This document shows, one piece after another, positions 1-10,084 of a stretch of 28,057 nucleotides of DNA (its first letter is position 1; every line of letters starts with the position of its first letter). The notes under the pieces were generated by a model. The model made no database searches. It worked only from the letters and a program-made list of their open reading frames with translations, and was not told where the DNA came from. The DNA lies in assembly GCA_018398765.1 (NCBI GenBank), contig JAHBMJ010005918.1, positions 33,622-61,678 of the forward strand, given 5' to 3'. The position numbers and the translations under genes were made by a program. This stretch comes from Chromera velia. Its lineage: Eukaryota > Sar > Chromeraceae.

Positions 1-704
1 CCAACCCGGGGGGATTCTTTGGGTTTGGTGCCAATGGTTTAGAAGACCTCGCTCCTTCGCAGCAGCAGCAACAGCAAAATTTGGGAGCTCAGGGGGGGGG
101 GCAAAACGTCGCAGAGCGCCTCAAGTTACCCCTCTTTCGGCATCTGTCCTCAGAGTACACTCCGGAAGTCCAGGCGTTTCATCGTTCGGCCGTGGTGGCC
201 ATTGCAGATCGGTTCAACGTTAGCGGTCGGTTCCCGATTATTCTTTCCCTTTTTTTGTGTTTGGGATGACCGTTGTGACTGCCGGTCCGTCCGTGGGTCT
301 GCTGTTGTGCTCATTCCTTTATTCCTTCCATACATGCTTCTCCCCTTGTGGCCATCTTGCTGACTGTGAATCCTTCGTTCCCGGTGTTCACTGAGAAGAC
401 CTGCCCTGCCCTGTCATTTCAAGTGTCAAACACGGAAAGTGTTTCACGGGGATTTTGAGGTTTGTCTGTCTTGTGAAGATTTCTTTTCTTTCTAAGTAAG
501 TTGCATCGTTCATCGCATGGTCTTTTGACTTGAAGCTCTTCCATACAGCACCGATTCTTCTTCTTCTTCTTCTGCTTCTGCTTCTTCTTCTGCTTCTTCT
601 TCTTCTTCTTGTCTTCTTCTCTTTTTCTTCTTCTTTCTCTTCTTCTTCTCCTTCTTCTTCTCCTCCTTCTTCTCTTTCCGCTTTTTCTTTTTTCTCTTTC
701 TCAC

Positions 705-744
<40 letters not shown>

Positions 745-861
745 CTGCAAGCAGGATCCATCATGTCTGCGACTCTGGACATCCTGGAGCATGAGGGGTA
801 CATCTACAACCCCGATGAGGATACTGACACGTTCATTCTGACCAACGCGGGGGGGTTCTGA
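1..861 (+). CDS. Partial gene, 3' end; RPA32/RPA2-like single-strand DNA-binding protein subunit (tentative)
   Basis: Two exons are proposed. Exon 1 is open from position 3 to 225 and runs in from the left edge. It has a Gly-rich start, a Gln run (60-77) and a helical segment ending ADRFNVS. The intron is 226-754 (GT...AG) with a very long pyrimidine tract before CTGCAAGCAG. Exon 2 is 755-861, ending TGA at 859-861. The phases match: one base left by exon 1 plus GA from exon 2 makes GGA, giving S-G-S-I-M-S-A-T-L. The C-terminus reads LDILEHEGYIYNPDED, close to the EGHIY...D.DHF pattern that ends the RPA32 winged helix, after a Gly/Gln-rich linker as in that family. In RPA, this domain recruits repair and replication partners. 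Seen: open frames, phase and splice dinucleotides. Inferred: family. The donor (GTCGGT) is weak. An AATAAA lies about 135 bp after the stop. Confidence 0.5.
555..745 (+). repeat. (CTT)n/(CT)n polypyrimidine tract inside the last intron
   Basis: About 150 bp of imperfect TTC/CTT with CTG and CTC variants is followed by about 33 bp of pure CT. It ends a few bases before the proposed splice acceptor at 753-754, so it would form the intron's polypyrimidine tract. The CT-only open frames here are low-complexity artefacts. Confidence 0.9.
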
Positions 862-994
862 GTCTGTGCATGCTGACTCGCACGTTCGATGTCCGATTCA
901 TGCACTGATCGAATGATTTCTGAGCGACTTATTCCTGAATGAAGCAAACATGTTTCTTTTTATACCAACTAATATGGCTGTTGAAGGCTGTCTT

Positions 995-1000
995 AATAAA
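995..1000 (+). other. Candidate polyadenylation signal AATAAA
   Basis: A canonical AATAAA lies about 135 bp downstream of the TGA that ends the RPA32-like exon, on the same strand and just before the (CATT)n array. The position suits a 3' UTR. There is no transcript evidence. Confidence 0.4.
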
Positions 1001-1027
1001 ATATTCTGTGTACTCCGACGGCTTCAG

Positions 1028-1320
1028 TCATTCATTCATTCATTCATTCATTCGATCATTCATTCATTCATTCATTCATTCATTCATTCATTCGATCATT
1101 CATTCATTCATTCATTCATTCATTCATTCATTCATTCATTCGATCATTCATTCGATCATTCATTCATTCATTCATTCATTCATTCCATTCATTCATTCAT
1201 TCATTCATTCATTCATTCATTCATTCCATTCATCCATTCATCCATTCATCCATTCATCCATTCATCCATTCATCCATTCATCCATTCATTCATTCATTCA
1301 TCCATTCATCCATTCATTCA
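1028..1320. repeat. (CATT)n tetranucleotide microsatellite with CGAT and CATC variants
   Basis: About 290 bp of CATT units. Several ATTCGATC interruptions lie in the first half, and a CATC/CATT alternation fills the last 90 bp. The repeat has no stops in the forward frames, so the His/Ser/Phe/Ile open frames over it are artefacts. Confidence 0.95.
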
Positions 1321-1889
1321 TATATGTCAAACGTATGTGGTACTATGCGGCGCCCAGGACTCCCTTTTTTTTCTAGTTTTTTTTCATGAACATTATGCTT
1401 CGTATGAGGTTAATCATCATCATCATCATTAAGATTATTATGATCATCATCCGCTATCGCTATTGGCTCATAATAGCTCATAATAGGTGTCTAGCGTTCG
1501 ACAAGTCACGACATGCAGGGCTATGCAGGGCAGATTGTGATAAGAACCATTAAGGTGAAGGATCAACTAGTGGGCTTAGCTGATAGATTCACGTAGGTTG
1601 GACTCCATCAGTCAGGAGGAATTGTCAGTCCAGTATCAAGCATAATCATGAGATAAGGACAACGATCACACTCTTTGAGTGTGGGGATACACATCGATCG
1701 ATCAGTCGCTGCATGCCAATAAATGCGATAGGCCTGCACACATGTTATCCGTGGTTGACTGACAGGCACTGCAAGCTAGGGCGGCGCACTGCTTGCAGCG
1801 TAAGGGACAAGGCTAACCCGCGACGCACACAATTAAGCATACACAAGCCAGACATTAGGTATGAACCAGGATGGTTCATAACATACATC
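1321..1889. other. Spacer without recognisable gene
   Basis: No convincing coding sequence is visible. It holds a short (ATC)n run (1413-1430) and ATGCGGCGCCCAGGACTCC near 1345-1365. That GC-rich string weakly resembles the 3' terminal motif of the coding repeat described at about 10.8 and 20.9 kb. Confidence 0.5.
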
Positions 1890-1940
1890 CCTTTTCTTTT
1901 TCTTTCTTTTTTTCTTTCTTGCTTTCTTGCTTTCTTGTTT

Positions 1941-1972
<32 letters not shown>

Positions 1973-2000
1973 TTTTTTCTTTCCTTCTTTCATTTTCTTT
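1890..2000. repeat. (CTTT)n pyrimidine microsatellite
   Basis: About 110 bp of imperfect CTTT/CTTG units on the + strand, followed by a short (TG)n run (about 2011-2022). It lies immediately before the 5' LTR of element A. Confidence 0.9.
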
Positions 2001-2045
2001 GTGTATATGTATGTGTGTGTGTGTCTAGCTATTTTTCTTTAAATG

Positions 2046-2489
2046 TGTTGGGGACCAGAAAGAATTCATGTGCGCACGCCGAGCGATAAAGAAAGCGCAA
2101 GGCGATGCCAAACAGTAAGCACCGCACGCATATGCAGAACGCTCATGCAGTTTGCAATGCATGTATGAATACATGGAAAAAGAAATACCATAGAAGTGAG
2201 TTCATACAAAACGGAATGATAGAGAGACAGAACAGACATCAGAAAGAGGGACACAAAAAGATACAGAGGTGACATACATTTAAGTGGACCGATACAGATG
2301 AATACCATACTACATGCACAACGCGTGCACGAATGCAGTCTGACTGACCGATCGTATCTGTTCTGAGTAGCCAACTTGAAATCTCTCTAGAAAGAGTTGA
2401 AAGATGAACGACCAGACGAACAGACCTTTGCGTAGATACACGTAAGTAGAAGTCATAGTCCTATGCGCTAGCCCTACGTATGCTCAACA
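2046..2489 (+). repeat. 5' LTR of element A
   Basis: 444 bp with TG...CA ends and a TGTTG/CAACA terminal inverted repeat. It is near-identical in layout to 8528-8971 and to the minus-strand LTR of copy B, but lacks the 53-bp internal duplication of the B subfamily. The LTR contains no gene; the antisense open frame across it is a shadow. Confidence 0.95.
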
Positions 2490-2492
2490 AAC

Positions 2493-2506
2493 TGGTTAGC
2501 AGAGCA
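2493..2506 (+). promoter_or_regulatory. Primer-binding site (tRNA 3' end complement)
   Basis: TGGTTAGCAGAGCA starts three bases after the LTR and is conserved in copy B in mirror position (about 24630-24645). It complements a tRNA ending ...TGCTCTGCTAACCA. That resembles the initiator-Met acceptor end (PBS TGGTAGCAGAG in many eukaryotes) with one extra base. The exact tRNA is not established. Confidence 0.6.
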
Positions 2507-2529
2507 TTTTCTTTCTGATAGCCTCATTG

Positions 2530-3822
2530 GTATCTGCTTGTAGCCATTTCGGGTGCTACTCGCTCTGGCCGAAGATACCTTAACCCCGCGTTTCCAGCAA
2601 ACGTGGAGGAAGCCGAGCAGCAGATATCGGGCAGACCTCCAGATCCAGTAGCCCTCAGGCTGCAGGTACAAATCGATGCCTTCAACTTAGTTGCTGCAGG
2701 CACAGTTATAGCAGAGAGATGCAAATCTTGCTGTAGCCCAGCAGGCCCAGCAGCAACTGACTCAGCAACTCGCACAAGCCCAGCAGCAGCAGGCACCGCA
2801 GGCACCCCAGGCATCCCAACGTCAGCAACAGCAGCAGCAGCAGCAGGCAGGCCAACACGGGCAAGCCCAAGCACCTCCCAATGTGGATATGACCAAGTTT
2901 AAGGCTCTCGACGTCCAGAAAGTCATGGAGTCATTCAAGAAGGGGGAAGAGGACCCCGTGGTTTAGATGTCTATCTTCATGAAGAAGGTGAGGAACGGGA
3001 ATCTGAACGTAGAGGAGTGTAAAGTCCTCTTTGAGAGGTATGCGGAGGGGGTAGAAGTTTGAGAGTGGATGGCCAAGAACGTGCACCAATACACCACCAT
3101 CGAAGAGTTTGAGTAGGCGTTCCTAGACAGATTCATGCCCACCGAAACTAAGAGCCAGCAGGCAGTATATGAGCTGTCTCAACTTAAGCTCTCCCCCACA
3201 GGTGACTTTGACGCGCACGTCAAGGTCTTCGAAGCCAAAATGAGGGTCGCCCAACCCGGGTACGAGATCAACGCTCGTATGCTCCCCTTCTTCGGGACCC
3301 TCTACCCCTTGCTCTCTATAGAAATCACCACAGAGCCTGCCTATAAAGAGTATGCCAAGCTGATCCCTCGAGTGTTGTTCCTTCATCAACAGGAGCAAAA
3401 GAAGGGACCAAATCCCTCTGCCAGGATGGCCCCAGCCGCGAAATCTGCCAATGACGTCAAGCAACTACGTGCCCAAATCTCGATCTTCTCTGCAATCCAG
3501 TATCGACTCACTGCAGAGACATGCGCAGTACCCCCAAGAAGTGTTGGCTGCCCTGCAGCAGTCGATGGTGGTATTGTTTGGATGTGGATACAACGGAGGG
3601 GCACGTGGAGGGAACTGGAGAGGGAGAGGGGGGAGAGGACGAGGATGCCCTACTTCCTCTTCGTCTTCCTCAAGTATCCTCGAAGGGAATACGCTGGGGC
3701 ATTCCAATTATGTGGGGTGTAGGCAATGTGGTTCAAAAGAGCATCGAATCGCACAGTGCCCCGATGCACCGCGAGGGAGTGGGGGCAGGAATCAGAGAAA
3801 CGGGAGAGGGGGACGGGCTTAG
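2530..3822 (+). pseudogene. gag of element A (decayed): coiled coil, Retrotrans_gag-type domain, RGG box, CCHC knuckle
   Basis: It encodes the particle structural protein and nucleocapsid. By comparison with copy B, the order is a Gln-rich N-terminus, a Retrotrans_gag-like region (about 2890-3430), an Arg/Gly-rich stretch (GGARGGNWRGRGGRGRG) and an intact zinc knuckle CRQCGSKEHRIAQC (CX2CX4HX4C), ending at TAG 3820-3822. Lesions are seen against B. The likely start ATG is ATA at 2624-2626. TAG at 2964-2966 replaces TGG. TGA at 3060-3062 replaces CGA. TAG at 3114-3116 replaces CAG. About 4 bp are inserted near 3480, and there are frame changes in the Gln-rich part. The knuckle, lost in B, is better here. 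Confidence 0.85.
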
Positions 3823-4620
3823 AGGCAGGCCTGTCCTCTGTGAGTGATCAGAAGTTGCCTCCTCTCTGTGTGCCTGCAATTGTTCAGGAGGAGGACCATG
3901 ATTTTAGCAAGCTTTCGCAGAAGTCGTGAGATGTCCCTACTTCTCGTGGCGTTGCTGCTGATAACCTAAATCTAGACCCGAATTCGTTTGCTGCTGCTGG
4001 GAGGTCATCTGTCCTCCCTTCCCCAGAGATGCTAGCCTGAGGTGTTGCAGCCACAGTTGAGGTAGCAGCCCGCTCCTGAGTGAGTTTGTTTCTTTTTACA
4101 ATGGCCGAAAGGCATCTGCACTGTTAGATTCAGGTGCATAGACCAGTCTGATTAACATCTCTTTCCTTACATCTGCAGAGTATGAAATGTAGATAGCGAG
4201 TGTCGGTTTGAATGCGTTGGGGAACAATAAAATTCCAGTAGTGGGAGAGACGTGTGCAAAGTTTTTGTATGAGTCTGCACCCGAGAAAATTTTTAAGCAC
4301 CCAGTACTGGTGACGAAGAATTCAGAGTACGATGTGGTTCTTAGGATAGATTTTCTTCTATCTCGATCTGATGTTTCTTTTGAACTTTTTGGGGGGGAAA
4401 GGCTGTATATGGAAGAACTTCTTCCATTTGAGATCTGGTATGATGATGGTCTGAAATCGACGAAGGTGTGTGCCGTGAAGAGAACGCGTATGCCCCGATG
4501 GCACCGCTCCCTCCTTTAAGTGTTCATCGATGCTCTGGATCGTTCGGAAGTCCTTATCTGAAAGAACTTCCCCCGTAGCCATCCTGGTCTGGCTGTTCCT
4601 GCTCAGCTGACTACCGTGTA
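3823..4620 (+). pseudogene. Aspartic protease (retropepsin) region of element A
   Basis: This region matures the polyprotein. The catalytic motif ALLDSGA is at about 4118-4138, followed at once by TAG (4139-4141) and then TSLINIS. The flap and C-terminal part continue at 4208-4519 (EYDVVLRIDFLLSRSD, where B has EYDVVLGIDFLRSRSD). Further stops are TAG near 4193 (B has CAG), TAA near 4516 (B has CAA) and TGA 4559-4561. The TAG after DSGA and the TGA at 4559 also occur in copy B. A frame change just upstream of the protease (near 4075-4082) is shared as well. The leading region in yet another frame (VPAIVQEEDHDFSKLS, from about 3860) is also conserved in B. Confidence 0.8.
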
Positions 4621-5940
4621 GGGAGGCATCGCAGTCATTGAGGTCATAAACATTTCCCATTCTAAAATCACAGTCGGTTCGAAAACAGCACTGTCCTTTG
4701 CAGAGCCACCCTCTCACATTGCGGTGATGACTGCTGTGATAGTAAAAAAACGGCACGTAGGACTATGGAGCATAAAGACGACTCAGACGGCCGAGAGACT
4801 GGAGAGATATGATTGCATATGATCGCATGTCCTCAGGAAAATCGCTGGAAGTGCAGTCTGGGGAGCAGGCCCCGACATACTCTTGGTCAGTCGCTCTACC
4901 TACTTTTTCAAATACATAGAGTACAGATACGCATCCCTTGCTTCGCTCCCCTTTCTCTTCTTGCTTCCAGACTCCTCTAAAGGCAGACATGCCTACGGAG
5001 TCTTCAAAGGACCTTCCTCCGATCGATTTAGAAAAGGTCATCTCAGATAACATTGTCTCATAGGAGATGAAAGGGGAGTATGTGGGTTTGTTAGGGGAAT
5101 TTAGAGACCTGTGGTCACGGGGACGTTTTAATTTAGGAGAATTGAAGGTGGGGAGGAAGCCTTATGAAGCAACTATCCTCATAGAGACAAGCGTTCCCAT
5201 CAGATGGCAGTAGGACCGAATCCCCTATCACCAGCGAGAGGATGTGAAGAAAGAATTAGATGCAATGCAGAGTGCAGGGATCATTCAACCCTCGCATTCC
5301 CCATAGGCAGCTCCGGTCGTTCTTGTCAAGAAACTTGACGGCTCGACCCGATTCTGCCTCGACTTTCGACGACTCAACGCAGCCACCAAGTGGGATCTTT
5401 TTCCGCTCCTACGCATTTAGGAGACACTTGACAAGCTTGCCGGCTCGTCAGTGTTCTCTACCCTTGACTACACCTCGGGCTTCTATCAGCTTTCCTTGAA
5501 GGAAGAAGACAGAGAGAAGACAGCCTTCATCACTTCGTTTGGGCTGTTTGAATTTCTTTGTATGCCCTTTGGTTTAGTCAACGCACCCGCCCCGATTCGC
5601 CCTTTTCCAACGAGCAATGACGCTCGTCCTCGCATCACTCCCATGAGAGATAACACTTGTCTACGTCGATGATGTGATCATCTTCTCTCGCAGTCATGGA
5701 GAGCACTTCCAGGACCTCCGTGAGGTCTTCACCCTTGTTCGTACCGCCGGTCTAAAGCTCCGCCTCGAAAAGGCACAGATTGGAAAGGCACAGGTGGAGT
5801 ACCTAGGTCACACCATATCCGCCCGTGGAGTCCGTCCAAGTTGAAAGAACACGGAGAAGATAAAGAACTGGCCAACCCTGACCAGTGACCGTCAGAGCCT
5901 TCGTATATTCGTTTACTTATGCAACTACTACCAAACTTTT
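4621..5940 (+). pseudogene. Reverse transcriptase region of element A
   Basis: Ty3/gypsy RT blocks are recognisable and match copy [48 protein letters not shown] and YVDD (5662-5673, catalytic Asp pair present), then [21 protein letters not shown]. Lesions against B include CAG to TAG in the WQQD segment near 5213, TGG to TAG near 5305 (SPW), CAG to TAG near 5418, TGA for CGA just before YVDD, and indels near 5590-5640. Template-copying activity is not expected from this copy. Confidence 0.85.
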
Positions 5941-6660
5941 GTGGAGGGGTTTGTGCGGATTACCTATCTACTGAATCAACTGTTGCATCCTTTTGATAAG
6001 AATAAGCAGCCCCTTCCCTTTATCTGGATAGCCGCAGCAGATGAAGCCTTCCAAAAGCTCCGCAACCGTCTCACTGAGCCACCCATCCTTTCCTTCCCTG
6101 ACATGTATACCCCATTCATTATGAAGCCAGATGCTTGCAACATTTCGATTGGGGGTGTTTTGGTATAAATCAAGGATAAGAGGGAGAGTATGATTGCATA
6201 CGCAAGTAGGGGGTTACAGGGAGCGGAGCTGAATTATGGAGCTCCAGATCGAGAGGCTCTGATAAATGTGTTTTGCTGCAGGCAATGGCAACACTACCTG
6301 CTTGGCAGTTCCGTTTTCTTGCGGGTGATCCAAATCGATCACAAACCGAATCTAGCAATGCTGGAGAACAAGTTGGCGAACAAGAGAATCGAAAAATGAG
6401 CTCTCGAATTGCAGGAGTACGGATTGCAGTTTTTGCATAAGGAGGGGAAGTCCTACACCGATGCAGATGCTGTTTCCCATCTGCCTGTCCCGAGATAGGT
6501 AGAGCATTCGACAGACACAGGCACTCCCCTCTGTCAGCACTGTTTCCTTCTTTCTGATGGGAGCACTCCCCTTAGATTAGGATTTGATGTAGCAGTGGCA
6601 GGAGTGAAGGTAAATTAATTAAATCGAAGCCAAGTCCGCACCCACACAAGCAATCGTTCC
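5941..6660 (+). pseudogene. RNase H region of element A
   Basis: After the RT thumb/connection (FVRITYLLNQLLHPF, AFQKLRNRLTEPPIL), the RNase H-like fold follows: FIMKPDACNISIGGVL, MIAYASRGLQGAELNYGAPDRE, WQHYLLG, IQIDHKPNLAML and DADAVSHLP, in the order expected for gypsy elements. Its role would be removal of the RNA template during cDNA synthesis. TAA (about 6166), TGA (about 6397) and TAG (about 6496) interrupt the frame. Copy B lacks this region, so there is no partner to align. Confidence 0.75.
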
Positions 6661-8040
6661 TTTCTTAGAGAAGGTGCGACGTTCAGAGCCAACAGAGATG
6701 GAGGTGAAAGATGTGTTTGAGTACTATCTGTAAAAGAAGTCTCTTCTGGAGGATCTTCAGCGCCTACGGACGGTGCTAGCACAGGAGTCTTTGTTTGAGT
6801 TGAAGGATGGCTTCAAGTTGCTCTACAGGTTTTCAGGTGAGTCTGAGCAGTTGTGTGTCCCTACCCATTTGAGAGAGACGGTGCTGGTGATGCACCATAG
6901 TCACCCCATAGCAGGACATGCAGCAACAAAGAAGCTAACAGCTCGGCTTCTCACCGAATTCTAGTGGCCAGGTCTGTGTAAGGATGTGCGCAGCTGGGTC
7001 TACAAGTGCTGCCCCTGTCAGGAGAGAAGAGCACAAGCACCACAATGCAACCGGCCCACAGACCGTTCCCGTCCCCACTCGACCCTTCCAGAAGGTCGGC
7101 ATTGACGTAAAAGGTCCTTTGCCTACCTCGACTCTCCTACAGAGGCAACCAATTTATCCTTATCATCACGTGTGCCCTCATACGATGGCCAGAGACCTTT
7201 GCCTTACCAGAGGTCCCCACATAGGTTGTTGCAAAGATTTTTTTCGAAGAGATCACCTGCAGGTATGGCTTTATCGAGGAGTTGGTGTCGGACAGGGGGA
7301 CGAACTTCCTTAGCGAGATTGTGAGGGAGCTTCTTGCCCTCATGAAGGTCCGTCACCACATCATAACAGGGTATCATCCACAGACGAACGGCATCCCTAA
7401 GCGATTCAATCGTTCGTAGGCTGAGGGAGTGGGGAAGCAGCTAGATCAAGAGAAAAGGGATTGGGATCTCTATCCCCAGCCGTACAATGCAGCATACTGC
7501 ACTGCTCCCCATGCCGAGACAGGTCTCTCTCCCTTTGAATTGTTGTTTGCTCACATGCCACAGTCAGTGCTGCGTATGCAACCACCGTCTGAGAGAATGA
7601 GGTCTCCGCCTATCTGTTATGATAACTACTATGGATTCATTCAACAGGAACATGTGCAAAATATCGACAGAGCAGTCACGAGAGCAGAGAAAGAGAGGTA
7701 AGTAAGGGAAAGGTGTAATCCCCCTCCGATGATGCGACGATTCCGTCTAAGGGACTGTGTGTTCCTGCGCAGACCTCCCAATCCGATGGAAAAGCAACCC
7801 GCCTTCAAGGCGAGAGCAGAAAGAACCTATGTGGTCGTGGGGACACCGAAGAACAGACCATATATGACCGTGATCAGGCCCCTAGGAGGAAAGAAGAAAG
7901 ACGTGGTGAGTTCAAACAGATTGCAATTGTGGAAGGCAAAGGATGGAGAGAAGGAAGAAAGTGAAAAAAGTGGGAGAGTGAGACAGAGGAAGACTCTGCA
8001 CTGCCGAGAGAAGAGAGACAGCAGGAGGAGAAGAAAGTAG
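6661..8040 (+). pseudogene. Integrase region of element A (HHCC, DDE core, C-terminal part)
   Basis: The zinc domain is visible as HHSHPIAGHAATKKL...WVYKCCPC (about 6890-7020). Core motifs follow: KVGIDVKGPLP (first Asp) and SDRGTNFLSEIVREL (second Asp). The third block reads HPQTNGIPKRFNRS, where the family has Glu followed by RFN; here the codon is AAG, so the catalytic Glu is replaced by Lys. Stops (TAG at about 6961 and 7418) and several frame changes between 7030 and 7380 break it. The last part (7429-8040) holds the PYNAAYCTAPHAETGLSPFELLF block and a basic tail. A frame slip lies in the A6 run near 7964-7970. Confidence 0.8.
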
Positions 8041-8399
8041 CTGCGGAGACGAGAAGATCGTCTCAAGGAGAAGGAGCGATCATTCTACCAGGCACTCCTC
8101 GATTGGACTTTCGATTGGCAGAAGATTCTGAGTTAGCGAATTTGTTGGATGAGTTGGGACTTGGAGATGAGTTGGAGGTACCTGCTCAGGCAGTGGAGGG
8201 GCAGAAGCGGGGAGCCCGACGGAAGGGCCCTTTGCCAGTCTGCATCTCTGCAAGTGGAATTCGAGACAGCAAGGAAACGTACCGAGTCTTGTTCGATGAT
8301 GGAACGTTTGCCTGGTTGTCAGAGGAAGAAATTAACTTGCCTGAGATGGTTCAAGAATTCAAAAGAGAGAAAGAAAAGGTTTTGATAGGACTGAGTTGA
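8041..8399 (+). pseudogene. C-terminal chromo/Tudor-like tail of the element A polyprotein
   Basis: This is an open stretch in a different frame from the preceding integrase part (frame change near 7965-7975), ending at TGA 8397-8399. It contains ETYRVLFDDGTFAWLSEEEI followed by NLPEMVQEFKRE. The YxVxF...W..EE..L...EF spacing resembles a chromodomain or Tudor-like barrel, which chromoviral Ty3/gypsy integrases carry to steer insertion to marked chromatin. The frame and placement are seen; the domain identity is inference. About 130 bp of untranslated DNA follow before the polypurine tract. Confidence 0.45.
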
Positions 8400-8512
8400 A
8401 TGATTTTCATGCTTCCGGAACCTTGTAATGATTGCGCTGATTTACATACGCTGATGCTGAGGTCCTTTCCATTCTTTCCTTTTTTGCGTTCTACTCAGGG
8501 ACGAGCTGAGTT

Positions 8513-8523
8513 AAGGGGGGGAG
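8513..8523 (+). promoter_or_regulatory. Polypurine tract of element A
   Basis: AAGGGGGGGAG lies just before the 3' LTR start at 8528. Plus-strand DNA synthesis of LTR elements is primed here. The same tract, TTAAGGGGGGGAGTGGT, stands before the LTR fragment at 20986. Confidence 0.8.
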
Positions 8524-8527
8524 TGGT

Positions 8528-8971
8528 TGTTGGGGACCAGAAAGCATTTATGTGCGCACGCCGAGCGATAAAGAAAGTGCAAGGCGATATCAGATAGTAA
8601 GCACCGCACGTATATGTAGAGCGCTCATGCAGTTTGCAATGCATGTATAAATACATGGAAAAAGAAATACCATAGAAGTGAGTTCACACAAAACGGAATG
8701 ATAGAGAGACAGAACAGACATCAGAAAGAGGGACACAAAAAGATACAGAGGTGACATGCATTTAAGTGGACCGATATAAACGAATACGGTAGTACATATA
8801 CGACACGTACACGTATGCAGTCTGACTGACCGATCATATCTGTTTTGAGTAGCCAACCTGGGATCTCTGTAGAAGGAGTCGAAAAATAAATGACTAGACG
8901 AACAGTCCTTTGCGTAGATACACGTAAGTAGAAGTCGTAGTCCTATACGCTAGCCCTACATATGCTCAACA
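8528..8971 (+). repeat. 3' LTR of element A
   Basis: 444 bp with the same termini as 2046-2489. Most differences between the two LTRs look like transitions, so the element is old enough for its LTRs to have diverged noticeably. Confidence 0.95.
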
Positions 8972-9824
8972 GAACGCTACAGGAAGGCCTAGTGCGGAAC
9001 CAATCAATCAATTAATCAATATACCGGGGCCCAGGGCCTCGGTATCTGTCTAGTTCAGACCCCCTACGCGTTCCGGCAGAAAAAATGTTACGCTGTTTTG
9101 TTTGAAAAAAAAGGACACACTCTTAATCGCCTCGGGGGGCAGTTCAACTTTGCTGAGATCAGCCGAGAGGCCCTGAGATCGCACGCATCCGTATAACGCA
9201 TTTTTTTATTTTTTGTGGGGGGATTCGGTTCTGTCTCCGTCATGGTCAGTGTCGCCCAAATTCTAAAATATGCCCCTTAAGCAACTCGCACGGAGCCGCA
9301 ATCGTATTATAATATTATATACTTCGCTCTCCATGATACGTGCCCTTCCAGTACTCAAGTAACTCGCACGGAGTTAATTATATATATGTTCATGCGCGGT
9401 CCTGAAAAGCATATTTTGCGTACGTTGCTGTGGCCCCTGCCATTTGCCCATACATGCATTGAAGGCAAGACATGCCTAACATGCAATCAAATTATGGCCG
9501 ATCCCTTAAATGGCCCCCCGAGGCACTCACCCAACTAGTTGGGTGTATCCCGTTATATATACGTTTAAAGTTGTCTGTTCTGCCCTCCAAGGCAACCACC
9601 ACATGGATACTACATGGAAAACAACGAAAGAGGCCCTAAAAGACTTCCATATTTTATATAAATTAACTTAACGTACGTCCTGGCACACGTGCACACAAAT
9701 ATTCCTTCGACCCCATTCTTTTAGCGAGGCACTCACCTACATCCATTAAAGACCAATGTCTAACCTTGATATTGAATCACATACACACATACACACACAC
9801 ACACACACACACATACACATACTT

Positions 9825-9888
<64 letters not shown>

Positions 9889-10084
9889 GGCAGAGATCAG
9901 CACTAATTCAGCAGACGGCCGGCATTGCCGGCCTCCAGGCCCAACGTCTATAAGCCATATATCCTGGCACTACACGCTTCAAGAAGTTAACAGCTGAATT
10001 GGTATAAGTTCAATGACATTAATATTCAAGAACGCCAAAACAGGCAGTAGTCTCATTCTTCTCATTCTTTACTTTCGGCCTTCA
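8972..10084. other. AT-rich intergenic DNA with hairpin, palindrome and short direct repeats
   Basis: No gene is visible. It holds a (CAAT)n run (9000-9020), then a GC-rich near-perfect inverted repeat (9021-9045, arms ATACCGGGGCCC and GGGCCTCGGTAT). AAGYAACTCGCACGGAG occurs at 9279-9295 and 9357-9373. The 18-bp palindrome CACCCAACTAGTTGGGTG is at 9528-9545. CGAGGCACTCACC occurs near 9519 and 9725. Confidence 0.7.
9780..9889. repeat. (CA)n-(TA)n compound microsatellite
   Basis: About 80 bp of CA with small interruptions, then about 27 bp of TA. It is low-complexity and has no coding value. Confidence 0.95.

Larger units (their letters stand above)
2046..8971 (+). mobile_element. Ty3/gypsy-type LTR retrotransposon, copy A (complete length, decayed)
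   Basis: Two 444-bp direct LTRs (2046-2489 and 8528-8971) begin TGTTGGGG and end CTCAACA. They enclose a tRNA-complementary primer site, gag with a CCHC knuckle, protease, RT, RNase H and integrase in Ty3/gypsy order, and a polypurine tract. RT precedes integrase, as in Ty3/gypsy and unlike Ty1/copia. Many in-frame stops and several indels make it non-autonomous. Flanking 5-mers AAATG (2041-2045) and GAACG (8972-8976) differ by two transitions and could be a mutated target-site duplication, which is not certain. Confidence 0.95.

Noticed and set aside
388-841. Glu/Arg-rich reverse frames and Leu/Ser-rich forward frames around 510-800
   Set aside because: These are translations of the (CTT)n/(CT)n tract in both directions; only the short exon 755-861 has non-repeat coding character.
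1413-1430. CRISPR-like or regulatory meaning of the short ATC repeats
   Set aside because: A simple (ATC)n run with no spacers; the sequence is eukaryotic.
939-1432. His/Ser/Phe/Ile-rich frames of 145 and 160 codons
   Set aside because: They translate the (CATT)n microsatellite and are open in more than one frame.
2041-8976. Clear target-site duplication for element A
   Set aside because: AAATG and GAACG differ at two of five bases; kept only as a possibility.
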